Below are positions 46,458 through 55,261 of a DNA stretch of 64,000 nt, in pieces (position 1 is the first letter of the stretch; each line of letters begins with the position of its first letter). The position numbers and the translations under genes were made by a program. The stretch is from Candidatus Roseilinea mizusawaensis (GTDB lineage Bacteria > Chloroflexota > Anaerolineae > J036 > Brachytrichaceae). The stretch covers positions 1 to 64,000 of the forward strand of contig JAEANN010000018.1 in assembly GCA_016841965.1 (NCBI GenBank), given 5' to 3'. Below the pieces are notes generated by a model. It was not told the origin of the DNA, did not search any database, and saw nothing but the letters and a program-made list of their open reading frames with translations.

Positions 46458-46517
46458 CGTTCTGACGATAGGTTGTTATGCTGAGAGAAGGATGAGGAGG
46501 TGTAAAGTGATGCCAGT

Positions 46518-47345
46518 TCAGGCTGTGGCGAACACGATCATGCGTGGGCTGCCTTCGCTGTAGTCGCTGAAATCGTAGTCGCCATGCCAGCTCCAGCCGG
46601 CAAATCCGGCCTGCAAGAGCAGCAGCTCCATCTCGTGTTTGAACACATGGCGCAGCCGGAAGCCGGCTGTTTCTATGTGCAATAGCTCATTTGAACCGGC
46701 GGCGCGTTCCTCGAAGCGATAAGTCAGCCGCTGTTCCTGGTACGCCCACGCGATGCGGCTGTGCACATACTTGTCCACAACGGTGTTTCGGTCGGGATCA
46801 ATCAGCCGGGCTTCAAATTCGTAGGTGTTGTCATCAGCAGCATCGGGCTGGTAGGCCAGTTCATCGTTGGGCGGCAGATCAACGATCAGCAGGCCGCCGG
46901 CTCGCAGTTGCATCTGACAGGCGCCCAGCACGGCCAGTTGGCTTTCGCGAGAGAGGTTATGCAAGAAGGTATTGAGCGCGATGATCGCCAGGTCAAACCT
47001 GCTGCTGTAGTTGTGTGGTGTCAATATTGCCCGCAGCACGGTAATATCTGCGGCTAGCAGATCACAGCGGCCGCCGGCTATGCGCTGCAGGCGTTGCCGG
47101 GCGCGCTGCAGCATTGGCTCGGAGGCGTCGACGCCCAGCACGTAATGGCCGGCTTCTACCAGCGGCGCCATGACCCGGCCCGTGCCGCAGCCCAACTCTA
47201 GGATGCGCGCCACGCTACCGTCGGCTATGCGCCGGGCTGCTTGCAAGTACATGGGGACATCTGGCGTGTAGCCGGCGTGCTGCAGGTCATAGTACCGCGC
47301 CAGCACGGCATACGCTGCGAAGGACTCGTGTTCAGATGCAATCAT
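46518..47345 (-). CDS. Class I SAM-dependent methyltransferase
   Basis: A protein of about 275 residues with the Rossmann-type motif I ILELGCGTGRVMAPL, motif II VLGVDASEPML and FDLAIIALNTFLHNL as motif IV. The C-terminal part (AWAYQEQRLTYRFEER, GSPRMIVFA) is typical of the small-molecule methyltransferase group. The start at 47345 (MIASEHESFAAYAVLARYYD) is chosen because the canonical opening tyrosine-rich region follows; the longer frame to 47480 would overlap the divergent gene's leader. The substrate is not predictable. It is divergent from the PA14 protein with about a 100-nt shared upstream region. Confidence 0.85.
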   Translation of the reverse strand: MIASEHESFAAYAVLARYYDLQHAGYTPDVPMYLQAARRIADGSVARILELGCGTGRVMAPLVEAGHYVLGVDASEPMLQRARQRLQRIAGGRCDLLAADITVLRAILTPHNYSSRFDLAIIALNTFLHNLSRESQLAVLGACQMQLRAGGLLIVDLPPNDELAYQPDAADDNTYEFEARLIDPDRNTVVDKYVHSRIAWAYQEQRLTYRFEERAAGSNELLHIETAGFRLRHVFKHEMELLLLQAGFAGWSWHGDYDFSDYSEGSPRMIVFATA

Positions 47346-47447
47346 AAGCCAGGCACCAGATCGGGCAGTATAGCGCGCTACTTTATAATCCAGTCCAGGC
47401 GTTGCTTTCGAGGTCGCGCTGCGGCTGGCCATTTGCAGGGCAGAGGC

Positions 47448-49205
47448 ATGAACAACTTGAATCAGGTAGAAACAGAACAAGTCCCGGCGCCCGTCGTTGA
47501 GGAGGCGGCGCCCAGGCGCTATGTTATCGCGGGCGTGGTGGCCACGCTGGCAATTGTCCTGCTCTGTGTGCTTGGCGTGTTGTTGCTCACCGGCGATGTT
47601 CTGTCTCGTCAGGCCTCGCCAACCTCAGAGCCGAGGGAGCGTCCCCGTGTGAACATTATTGGCAATGTCGAGGCGAACGCTCCCATTGCGATTCGGGGCA
47701 CGGGTTTTGCCCCCAACGAACAAGTCAATCTCTATGTGGCCATGTCGCCCCAGGCTTCCTTTGACAGTTTCGTGCAGATTGGCGCGGCCGTCGCCGGCAC
47801 AGATGGCGTCATCAACGTCACCGGCCTGATGCTTCCCCAGAGTGAAAGCCGTACTTTGTACATCATCGCGCGCGGCAGCGTCAGCGGGTTTTCGTCCCCG
47901 CTGACCGTCAGCATCTCCAGTGTAGCAGTGTTGCCCTCTATGACTCCCTCGCCGGAGATCCCCTTAATTCCGACTGCCCTCCCGCCGACTGCGACACCCG
48001 AACCGCCAACACCCACCTTATCGCCGCAGCCTCGTCCTACGTCCACCCCTACGTCATCGCCAACGCCGACAGGCACCCCCAATCCGAATGCAGTGGGCGT
48101 GTGGGTAGGTCGCTACTATGACAACCGTGACCTGATCCCGCCGCCCGTCTTTACACGCTATGACACGACGCTGAGATTTGACTGGCGTTCCGGCTCACCC
48201 GGCCCCGGCATCCCCAACGATAATTTCTCGGTGTTGTGGACGCGCAACCAGGAATTTGGCACGTCGAACAACTATCAGTTTACCTTGTCTGTAGATGATG
48301 CCGCGCGGCTGTATGTGGATGATGCGCTCATCATCGACGAATGGCGCATCGGCGGTTTGCGCACGGTGACAGGCAACCGTTTTATCAGCCGGGGAATCCA
48401 CCAGATTCGGGTCGAGTATTACGAGGCGGCCGGCAATGCGTCCATCTCCCTCGATTGGGCGGTCAGCTACGCCGGCTGGATTGGCCGCTACTACAACACC
48501 CCAAATCTGAGCGGGCCGGTGGTGTTGATCCGCGACGATGCAGACATCAATTTCGATTGGGGTCTCAACTCGCCGGCGCCCGAAGTCAACCCCGATAATT
48601 TCTCGGTGGATTGGACCCGCCGCGTCAACTTCCCGCTCTCGGCCAGCTACGTGTTTACGGCCGATGTGGATGATGGCGTGCGTATCTTCGTTGACGGGAT
48701 CGCTGTGCTCGACAACTTCAACACCACCGGCAGCCGAACCATCACTGGCGCGATTGCGCTGGGCGCCGGCCAGCACGATGTTCAGGTGCAGTATGCCGAG
48801 CGCACCGGCCAGGCCAAAATTCGTGTGACATGGGCGCCCATCATTCAACCGCCCACGCCCACACCGACCAGCACAGCCACTCCCACACCCACCGAGACCG
48901 GAACGCCAACGCCCACCGGCACATCGACCGGAACGCCAACGCCCACCCTCACGCCGGCGCCGGCCACCGACACACCTGTGCCCACAAATACATCCACCGC
49001 CACCAACACGCCGTTGCCGCCGACCGATACGCCTGTTCCAACATCGACGCCTACCCCCACCGACACGCCACCGCCGGCTACCGACACGCCGGTAGCGTTC
49101 AGTGGAACAAGTTCTGTGGCCTCATTCACACAGACCCCAGAACCCGTTACAGATACGCCTGCGCCACCCACTCAAACGCCCGACGCAACCCCCACCGCTC
49201 CTTAG
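47448..49205 (+). CDS. Membrane-anchored protein with two PA14 domains and a Thr/Pro stalk
   Basis: A protein of about 585 residues. It has a short cytoplasmic N-terminus, one membrane helix (about 25-50), a beta-sandwich segment (VNIIGNVEANAPIAIRG and following), a Thr/Pro-rich linker, then two PA14-type carbohydrate-binding domains (VGRYYDNRDLIPPPVF, IGRYYNTPNLSGPVV; both with DNFSVxWTR and Asp-rich DDxxRLYVDD-like loops). The last about 115 residues are almost pure Thr/Pro/Ser repeat, as in extended wall stalks. The ATG at 47448 is chosen because it opens the topology correctly. A role in binding extracellular glycans is inference. Confidence 0.85.
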   Translation: MNNLNQVETEQVPAPVVEEAAPRRYVIAGVVATLAIVLLCVLGVLLLTGDVLSRQASPTSEPRERPRVNIIGNVEANAPIAIRGTGFAPNEQVNLYVAMSPQASFDSFVQIGAAVAGTDGVINVTGLMLPQSESRTLYIIARGSVSGFSSPLTVSISSVAVLPSMTPSPEIPLIPTALPPTATPEPPTPTLSPQPRPTSTPTSSPTPTGTPNPNAVGVWVGRYYDNRDLIPPPVFTRYDTTLRFDWRSGSPGPGIPNDNFSVLWTRNQEFGTSNNYQFTLSVDDAARLYVDDALIIDEWRIGGLRTVTGNRFISRGIHQIRVEYYEAAGNASISLDWAVSYAGWIGRYYNTPNLSGPVVLIRDDADINFDWGLNSPAPEVNPDNFSVDWTRRVNFPLSASYVFTADVDDGVRIFVDGIAVLDNFNTTGSRTITGAIALGAGQHDVQVQYAERTGQAKIRVTWAPIIQPPTPTPTSTATPTPTETGTPTPTGTSTGTPTPTLTPAPATDTPVPTNTSTATNTPLPPTDTPVPTSTPTPTDTPPPATDTPVAFSGTSSVASFTQTPEPVTDTPAPPTQTPDATPTAP

Positions 49206-49234
49206 GCAAGCTGGCGACGCGGTGTGCGCCTCTG

Positions 49235-50287
49235 TTATATCTCGAACACAACGATTTCGGGCCACGTGTTCAGCCGAATAGGCGTCTCAGACTCTCCGAC
49301 GCCCGACGACACATACACCGCGCCTTGCGGCAGGTGGTGTAGCCCGCGATACAGGGTGGTTTTCACCGGCACGCCAAAGCCCGGCAGGAACGGCAGATAG
49401 ATCTGCCCGGCGTGGGTGTGACCAAACAGGAAGACGGCTGCGCATTGCTCCGGTTTCACTTTGGTCATCACATCCGGATTGTGGCCCAGGAAAATGGTTG
49501 TGCGTACCGGGTCAGCGTGCGCAAATGCGCGCGCGACGTTATCTCGATCAGCCCATAGCTCATCGACGCCGACCAGTTGATGCCGCGCGCCCAGCGCCAC
49601 GCACTCGTTCTTCAGCACGCGAATGCCATAGCTGGCCAGCAGCGGCTCCAGGTCTGGCGTCATGTTAGGGCCAGGCAGCCCATAGTCGTGATTGCCTAGC
49701 ACGGCAAACACGCCCAACGGCGCGCGCAGGTTGCGCAGAGGATGAATCAGTTCATCCAGGTCGTGTCCGTCCAGATGGCCGACGAAATCTCCGCCGATCA
49801 GCACGACGTCGGGCAATTGCGCGTTTACCCGTTCGACTACGTGTGTTAGCCATGCGGCACGTTTGTAGCGTCCGGCGTGCAGATCGCTGAAGAAGCACAC
49901 GCGCAGCGGCTGCGCTGCGTCAGCATCCATCATCTTGTCGTTCGCGGCGGTGAGTGCGTGGCGCGCCAGTGTTGTGACGCGCAATCGAAATGGGGTGACG
50001 AATCGGGCATAGATGCCGAGGCCGGCCATGCCGGCCAGCGCTGCGCCGGCCAGTGTCAGCCCGGCTTGCGCGCTGACTGCGCCATAGACAGCCAGCAGCA
50101 GGCCGGCTGGGGCAAGCGCCACCGTCGCGTTCGCGCCCAGCGCAATCAGCCGGCCCACAATGGGCAGAAACCACTCCGTCAGGAACGACGACGGCATGTG
50201 CGCCGAGCGGTATGCATACGCTGCCGGGGCCATGATTTGCAGGCCCCGGCGTGTCAGGCGATCTTCTGTGTGAGACTCGATGCTCAT
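49235..50287 (-). CDS. Membrane-associated metallophosphoesterase
   Basis: A 350-residue calcineurin-like phosphoesterase of the YkuE/YaeI type. The N-terminal about 100 residues hold hydrophobic helices (VALAPAGLLLAVYGAV, AGLTLAGAALAGMAGLG). The catalytic motifs follow in order: FSDLHAG, IGGDFVGH, LGNHDYG, GHNPD and GHTHAGQ, which bind two metal ions. Relatives act on phospholipid or UDP-sugar-lipid pyrophosphates. It converges with the PA14 gene (29 nt apart) and lies 9 nt downstream of the PotD-like gene on the same strand. Confidence 0.9.
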   Translation of the reverse strand: MSIESHTEDRLTRRGLQIMAPAAYAYRSAHMPSSFLTEWFLPIVGRLIALGANATVALAPAGLLLAVYGAVSAQAGLTLAGAALAGMAGLGIYARFVTPFRLRVTTLARHALTAANDKMMDADAAQPLRVCFFSDLHAGRYKRAAWLTHVVERVNAQLPDVVLIGGDFVGHLDGHDLDELIHPLRNLRAPLGVFAVLGNHDYGLPGPNMTPDLEPLLASYGIRVLKNECVALGARHQLVGVDELWADRDNVARAFAHADPVRTTIFLGHNPDVMTKVKPEQCAAVFLFGHTHAGQIYLPFLPGFGVPVKTTLYRGLHHLPQGAVYVSSGVGESETPIRLNTWPEIVVFEI

Positions 50288-50296
50288 AAGTATCGA

Positions 50297-51481
50297 CTAC
50301 TGTCCGACTCCAACTTCTGTCCACGCCCGATCGTACAGCGCCTGTGTCTCGCCCTCGAAATGTTTCAAGAACTCGAGCCGGCTGCCCCAGGCTTTCACGT
50401 CCGGGTAGATGGTCTTGTCCTGCGTCAGCGCCCGATCGACCAGACCCTGACGAACCGCCTCACTATTAGTGGTGGGATAGCCCATCAGATTCGCATTTTC
50501 TGCGGCGATGTCGGGGCGCAGCATGAAGTTCAGAAAGACTTCGGCGGTGTATTTGTGCGGTGCGCCGACCGGAATGCACCAGCCATCCTGCCAAATCGTC
50601 GCGCCGTCTTCCGGGATGACGTACTTGATGCTGCTCTTTTGCTGGGCGGCCACCAGCGCATCGCCAGGGTAGGTCATGGCAACAACCACATCGCCGGAGA
50701 TGAGATTGTCACGCGCGACGATACTGTCGTAGTAGCCGGCTACATATTGTTTGTGCTCCAGGAGCAGGTTTTTAGCCGCCTCGATTTCATTTGGGTCGGT
50801 GCTGTTTGGCGAGTAACCCAGGTAGCGCAGCGCCGCGCCGATCGTCTCGCGCTGGTCGTTAAGCAGGCCGATTCTGCCTCGAATGCCTTCAGCCGGCTGG
50901 AAAATGTTGCGCCACGACGTAATTTCTCCCTCCACACGATTTGTGTCGTAGGCGATGCCGGTCGTGCCCCAGAAATACGGCACGCTGTATTCCTGGTTGG
51001 GGTCGAAATATAGATTCAAGTATTCTGGCCCGATGTTTTTGATATTCGGCACGTTGGCCCAATCAATTTTGTCCAGCATCCCTGCTTTGATCATCCTCTC
51101 GATCATGTAGTCTGAAGGCACGATAAGGTCATAGCCGGGATTGCCGCCGGCCTGGAACTTGGCAAACAGCGATTCGTTGTCCTCGAACGAATCGATGATG
51201 ACCTTGACGCCATATTCGGCCTCGAACTTCTCGATCACCTCAGGGGCGATGTACTCGGACCAGTTGTATATCGATAGCTCAGACGACAGCCGGCTGCGAT
51301 CCACGCCATCTTGCGCCGCTTGCGCCGCAGGCTCGACTTGTGTGGATGCCGGTGGGGCGGCCGTTGGCGGCGCAACAGTCACTGTGGCCGGCCCGCCACA
51401 CGCAGATGCGAGCAGGGCGATCGCGCCAGCCAGCGCTGCCGGCGCGTGAAACCATCTGGACGAGTTTGACTCGTTCTTCAT
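50297..51481 (-). CDS. Spermidine/putrescine-type ABC substrate-binding lipoprotein
   Basis: A 394-residue lipoprotein with lipobox LLASACGG after a short signal, a Thr/Ala linker, and a PotD-like periplasmic binding domain (LSIYNWSEYIAPEVIEKFE, DSFEDNESLFAKFQAGG, DLIVPSDYMIERMIKAG, VPYFWGTTGIAYDTNR). It would deliver polyamines to a PotABC importer. No permease or ATPase gene is adjacent, so this binding protein is an orphan here. The AAGGAG ribosome site is about 13 nt before the ATG. The substrate, spermidine or putrescine, is inferred from family. Confidence 0.9.
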   Translation of the reverse strand: MKNESNSSRWFHAPAALAGAIALLASACGGPATVTVAPPTAAPPASTQVEPAAQAAQDGVDRSRLSSELSIYNWSEYIAPEVIEKFEAEYGVKVIIDSFEDNESLFAKFQAGGNPGYDLIVPSDYMIERMIKAGMLDKIDWANVPNIKNIGPEYLNLYFDPNQEYSVPYFWGTTGIAYDTNRVEGEITSWRNIFQPAEGIRGRIGLLNDQRETIGAALRYLGYSPNSTDPNEIEAAKNLLLEHKQYVAGYYDSIVARDNLISGDVVVAMTYPGDALVAAQQKSSIKYVIPEDGATIWQDGWCIPVGAPHKYTAEVFLNFMLRPDIAAENANLMGYPTTNSEAVRQGLVDRALTQDKTIYPDVKAWGSRLEFLKHFEGETQALYDRAWTEVGVGQ

Positions 51482-51643
51482 TTCAACTCTTGTGCTCCTT
51501 GCCTGATTTCAAACGCGCCGCGCACCACTCGGCGCGCGGCGCATCCGGTTTCTGCTTAGTTGTGTATGGGGCTATCCATCGGTCAAACCCCAGGCGCAAT
51601 CATACAATGTCGGTGGCCACCGCTTGCGGTTAAAATCCCCCAA

Positions 51644-52314
51644 ATGCGCGCGCTCATTATCCCCATCGTTGTGCTGGTCTTGTCTTTCACAATCGTTCGC
51701 GCCACAGACGCCCGCGCGCTGGCCGAGTCTGACCCTTCTGTACGCATCGTGGCCGTTCCGATCCTCATGTACCACCACGTCGGCGGGCCAGCCGGCCGCT
51801 ATAACGTGCCGCTCTCACGCGCAACAACCTGCGTGCCACCTACTTCATCATTTACAGCCACGCCAGGCGCTACAGCGGCTTTATGAGCTTCGATCAATTG
51901 CGCCAGTTGCGCGATGCCGGCATGTGGATCGGTTCACACACCGTGTCGCGTCCGCATCTGCCGGGACTGCCGGCCTACAAGCTGATGTTCGAATTGCGCG
52001 CGTCCAGAGAGGCGCTGGAAGCGGTGCTCGAACAGCCGGTCACAACGTTGGCCTATCCCGGCGGGGCTTACGATGCGCGGGTGATGCGCGCAGCGCGGGA
52101 AGCCGGCTACCTTGCCGCAGTGGCAATCCGAGGCGGATGCATCCAGCGCAGCGACGAGGTGTATGCCCTGAGTCGGGTTGAGCTGAATCGGACGTGCAGC
52201 AAAGAGCGCTTTGTCGCGCTGGTCGAGGCGCCCTTTGCGTCGCCGGTCGCGTCCTGGTCTCCAGCGTTCCCGTCGCTTACTTCCCGACCAGCGGCAGCAA
52301 ACTGTCGTACATGA
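51644..52314 (+). pseudogene. Disrupted polysaccharide deacetylase (NodB family)
   Basis: The N-terminal piece (51644 to about 51830) has a signal peptide and the opening motif VPILMYHHVGG. Translation then continues in another frame with LRATYFIIYSHARRYSGF, and from 51883 the frame encodes MSFDQLRQLRDAGMWIGSHTVSRPHL and TLAYPGGAYDARV. The segment that should hold the catalytic LTFDDGY Asp pair is missing between the two, along with about 40-50 residues, and a frameshift separates the parts. The enzyme, which would trim acetyl groups from peptidoglycan or other polysaccharides, is therefore inactive. Its 3' end overlaps the convergent isomerase gene by 38 nt. Confidence 0.8.
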
Positions 52315-53104
52315 TTTGCGCGGCTTTCTTTGGCCGCATGGCCCACAACTTTTCGTTGAACATCTCGATCGAGAAGTAGCCGCGATAGCCGTGCTTCTCC
52401 AGTTGCCTGAAGATGCCTTTGAGATCCAGGCAGCCCCGGCCCGGCAACACGCGATCGCTGTTGCAGTTCGACAGTTCCGCCGGCTTGTCGGCCATGTCGT
52501 CCACATGCACGTGCCGGATCATGGCAATGTTCTCCGGCGTCAACTGGTCGAACTTGGTCGGCGTGCAGTGGTAGTGGGCCGGATCGAACAACACCCCCAC
52601 ATTGCTGGCGCGTGTGCGCCGCGCGATCTCGGCGGCCGTGCGCAGTGACTTGACTACCGGCGACCAGTTGAACTCCAGGCATAGCGTGACGCCGGTGGGC
52701 TTGATGCGCTTTGCCAGTTGCGCGAACACGCGCGCAATCTCGCCGATTGGGTCTTTTACGGCCGCCAGGTTGTCTGGCCCATCGGTGCCGACGATCATGC
52801 AGCTTGCACCCAGCTCGCTCAGCAACCTGGCGTTCTCCACCAGCAGCGTGTGGTTTGCGGCGCGGACATCCTCCGGCGCGAACACGGCCACATGCGTCTC
52901 GAAGCCGCCAATGCAGCGCAATCGGTAGGCGTCCAGCAGTTGCTTGACCTCGGCAATGGTATGGCCCTGCGCCAGGTAATCCTTCACATGCTTCAGCACA
53001 AACTCTACATTCTCGAAGCCGGCCGCGTGGTAGGCAGCCAGACATTCCTCCAGACCGTAACGGATTGTCGAAACTGAGTTGATGGCAAATTGAGATGTCT
53101 TCAT
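52277..53104 (-). CDS. Sugar phosphate isomerase/epimerase family protein
   Basis: A TIM-barrel protein of about 275 residues of the xylose-isomerase-like group. Segments LCLEFNWSPVV, VLFDPAHYH, IRHVHVDDMAD and YFSIEMFNEKLW place metal ligands (Glu, Asp, His, Glu) as in other family members that isomerise or epimerise sugars or inositols. The start at 53104 (MKTSQFAINSVST) is natural; the longer frame to 53338 reads through a heptamer array. It lies 76 nt downstream of a Gfo/Idh/MocA oxidoreductase on the same strand, a common pairing in sugar or inositol catabolism. Confidence 0.9.
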   Translation of the reverse strand: MKTSQFAINSVSTIRYGLEECLAAYHAAGFENVEFVLKHVKDYLAQGHTIAEVKQLLDAYRLRCIGGFETHVAVFAPEDVRAANHTLLVENARLLSELGASCMIVGTDGPDNLAAVKDPIGEIARVFAQLAKRIKPTGVTLCLEFNWSPVVKSLRTAAEIARRTRASNVGVLFDPAHYHCTPTKFDQLTPENIAMIRHVHVDDMADKPAELSNCNSDRVLPGRGCLDLKGIFRQLEKHGYRGYFSIEMFNEKLWAMRPKKAAQIMYDSLLPLVGK

Positions 53105-53119
53105 GTCAGGAATCGGAAG

Positions 53120-53175
53120 GCAGAGGAGAGATAACAGAGTACAGAGGACAGAGTACAGAGGACAGAGTGCAGAGG
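53120..53175. repeat. Heptamer tandem array, unit ACAGAGK, 8 copies
   Basis: Units GCAGAGG, AGAGATA, then ACAGAGT and ACAGAGG alternating, and a final GCAGAGG, all in 7-bp register. It fills the gap between the isomerase and oxidoreductase genes. Confidence 0.95.
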
Positions 53176-53180
53176 ATGCG

Positions 53181-54236
53181 CTACACGCCTTTCCACAGGT
53201 TGAAGTAAGCGCGGGCCACGTGTAAATCTTCCAGCGCCTCTTGTGCGTCACAGGGCGGTTTGATCTCGCCCTTGATGGCGCGCACAAAGTTGATAGCCTG
53301 CTGACGCATGGCGTGCACCCAGGGCAGCGTCGGCACAATGGTCTGGGGCGCGGCGCCGTTGCCGGGGTCGCGCAGGATTTCGACCCGGCCGGGCCGATTG
53401 CAGGCCAGCGGCGCCGGCAACTCTAGTTTGACGTAGCCGCGCTCGAATCCCACCAGCGCCGATTCTTGCCAGTCGATGGAAGTCTGGTAGGGCGACATTT
53501 CAAGCACGCCGGTGACGCCGCCGGCGCTCTCGATACCCATCACAAGGCCGGCCGGGTCGGCAAAGATCACGCGGTACGGTTCGCCCAACAAGTAGCGCAG
53601 CAGATTGACCTGGTGAATGTAGTAGTTCACGAAGCCAACGTACTGCTTGAACGTTTCGCGGTCCATGTCGTCTGGAGCGGGATCGCCGGCAAGTTGGGGG
53701 TAAGGCTCGTCGGTGCTGATCAGGTCATTGAAGCCGCCGGCAATCCAATCGCCGGGCGGCATGGTCACGCGCACGTAGCGCAGCCGGCCCAGTTCGCCGC
53801 TCTGCTTTAGCCGGTCGATTTCGGCGCGCGCGCACATCGCGGCCGGGTCGCTGCGTTTGTGGTAGCCGACCATGTGCCATGAGCCGCCGGCGCTCAACGC
53901 GGCCAGCATTTGTTCGCCCACCTGCGGCGAGGCGGCCAGCGGTTTCTCGGTCAGGATGGGCACGCCGGCTTTGTAGAGCGGCGCAATGATTTGTCCGTGC
54001 CGGTCGAACGGTTGCGCAGCCACGATGCCGTCCACCTGCTCGTGCGCAAGCAATTCCTCGCCGGTGGCGTAGACGCGCGGCACGTTGTACTTTTGGGCCA
54101 CGGCTTGCGCCAGTCGGGGGCGCACTTCGGCCAGTGCCACCACCTCACACTCGGGCAGGCAGGCGTAGTTCTTGAGGTGGGCGCATTGCCCCATGTTGCC
54201 CACTCCCACAAAACCGATGCGAACTTTGTCTGGCAT
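53181..54236 (-). CDS. Gfo/Idh/MocA-family oxidoreductase
   Basis: A protein of about 351 residues with an N-terminal Rossmann fold (VRIGFVGVGNMGQCAHLKNY), the EKPLAASPQ motif whose Lys is catalytic, and a C-terminal substrate domain with YYIHQVNLLRYLLGE (His-containing). These enzymes oxidise or reduce sugars and inositols with NAD(P). The start at 54236 follows GAGGAG; an upstream TTG at 54251 is less likely. It is co-directional with the isomerase/epimerase and divergent from the PIG-L deacetylase, which suggests one sugar-derivative pathway. The substrate is not determinable. Confidence 0.92.
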   Translation of the reverse strand: MPDKVRIGFVGVGNMGQCAHLKNYACLPECEVVALAEVRPRLAQAVAQKYNVPRVYATGEELLAHEQVDGIVAAQPFDRHGQIIAPLYKAGVPILTEKPLAASPQVGEQMLAALSAGGSWHMVGYHKRSDPAAMCARAEIDRLKQSGELGRLRYVRVTMPPGDWIAGGFNDLISTDEPYPQLAGDPAPDDMDRETFKQYVGFVNYYIHQVNLLRYLLGEPYRVIFADPAGLVMGIESAGGVTGVLEMSPYQTSIDWQESALVGFERGYVKLELPAPLACNRPGRVEILRDPGNGAAPQTIVPTLPWVHAMRQQAINFVRAIKGEIKPPCDAQEALEDLHVARAYFNLWKGV

Positions 54237-54381
54237 GCGTCTTCTCCTCAACCGGCGCGGGTGTGTTGGTTCGCGCGTGTTGTAGCCGACATTGTATGCC
54301 GTTGTGGATCAGGCGCACAAACAGTCGTACACTAGCGCAATTCCTGCGCCCAGCGCAGTCTGTGGAGAGTTGACACAAGCT

Positions 54382-55122
54382 ATGACAACGAGCAATGGAT
54401 TTGTCCCTGCGTCGGCGATGGTGGTGGCGGCCCATCCAGACGATATCGAGTTTGGGTGCGCCGGCACGGTGGCGAAATGGGTTCGGTGTGGTTGTCACGT
54501 CGTGTATGTGCTGGTCACCAGCGGGAACATTGGTACGCATGATGTCAACCACACGCGCGACACGCTGGCCGAAGTCCGCGAACGCGAGCAACTGGCCGCT
54601 GCTGCGGTCTGCGGCGTGCACGACGTAGAATTCCTGCGCTACAACGACGGGGAAGTGATGCCCACGCTGGAGCTGTGCAAAGATATCGTGCGCATGATCC
54701 GCAAACACAAGCCTGAAGTAGTGTTCACGATGGATCCGACCATGCTGTGGAGCGGCAACGAATACATCAATCACCCGGATCACCGCGCTGTCGGTCTGGC
54801 GACGCTCGACGCCATTGCGCCGGTCGCATCGATGCCGCTGATGTATCCTGAACTGGGCGAGGCCCATCGTGTGCGCGAGGTGTGGATTCAATGGCCTCAG
54901 CAGCCGGACACGTGGATCGATATCAGCGAGACGATTGAGGTGAAGATGGAAGCACTGCGCCAGCACAAGAGCCAGGTGTCGGAGGAAACGGTGCAGGGCA
55001 TCCGTCAGTGGGCGCTGGAGGCCGGCAAGGGGCTGGCGCCGGCCGAGGCGTACAAGGTCATGATCCTCGTCGCGCGTGAGGCGCGTGCATCCGGGCCGGC
55101 TGCGCAGGAAGTAACCGGCTAG
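54382..55122 (+). CDS. PIG-L family deacetylase
   Basis: A zinc-dependent de-N-acetylase of about 246 residues. The AHPDD motif near the N-terminus and NHPDH about 120 residues later supply the metal ligands. Relatives remove acetyl groups from N-acetylglucosamine conjugates such as GlcNAc-inositol or bacillithiol precursors. I chose the ATG at 54382 (MTTSNGFVPASAM); the frame is open to 54292. The neighbouring divergent oxidoreductase and isomerase support an amino-sugar or inositol theme, which is inference. A strong terminator follows. Confidence 0.92.
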   Translation: MTTSNGFVPASAMVVAAHPDDIEFGCAGTVAKWVRCGCHVVYVLVTSGNIGTHDVNHTRDTLAEVREREQLAAAAVCGVHDVEFLRYNDGEVMPTLELCKDIVRMIRKHKPEVVFTMDPTMLWSGNEYINHPDHRAVGLATLDAIAPVASMPLMYPELGEAHRVREVWIQWPQQPDTWIDISETIEVKMEALRQHKSQVSEETVQGIRQWALEAGKGLAPAEAYKVMILVAREARASGPAAQEVTG

Positions 55123-55155
55123 ATCGCGCTTGGCGCGCCTCGATTGAGCAGCGAT

Positions 55156-55190
55156 ATGCCCGGCTGGTGACAGTCGGGCATGATTGTTTT
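55156..55190 (+). terminator. Intrinsic terminator after the PIG-L gene
   Basis: ATGCCCGGCTG (55156-55166) pairs with CAGTCGGGCAT (55171-55181) with one G-T pair and a GTGA loop, followed by GATTGTTTT. Confidence 0.85.
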
Positions 55191-55261
55191 CGGAATTGCT
55201 GATGCTACAATCCCGCGCGTTTGATTCATCCTAGCGCGGCAGCCGCGCAGGTTGCCGGGGA

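Noticed and set aside
47241..47447. An N-terminal extension of the PA14 protein to 47241.
   Set aside because: It overlaps the divergent methyltransferase gene and would place 69 unlikely residues before the membrane helix.
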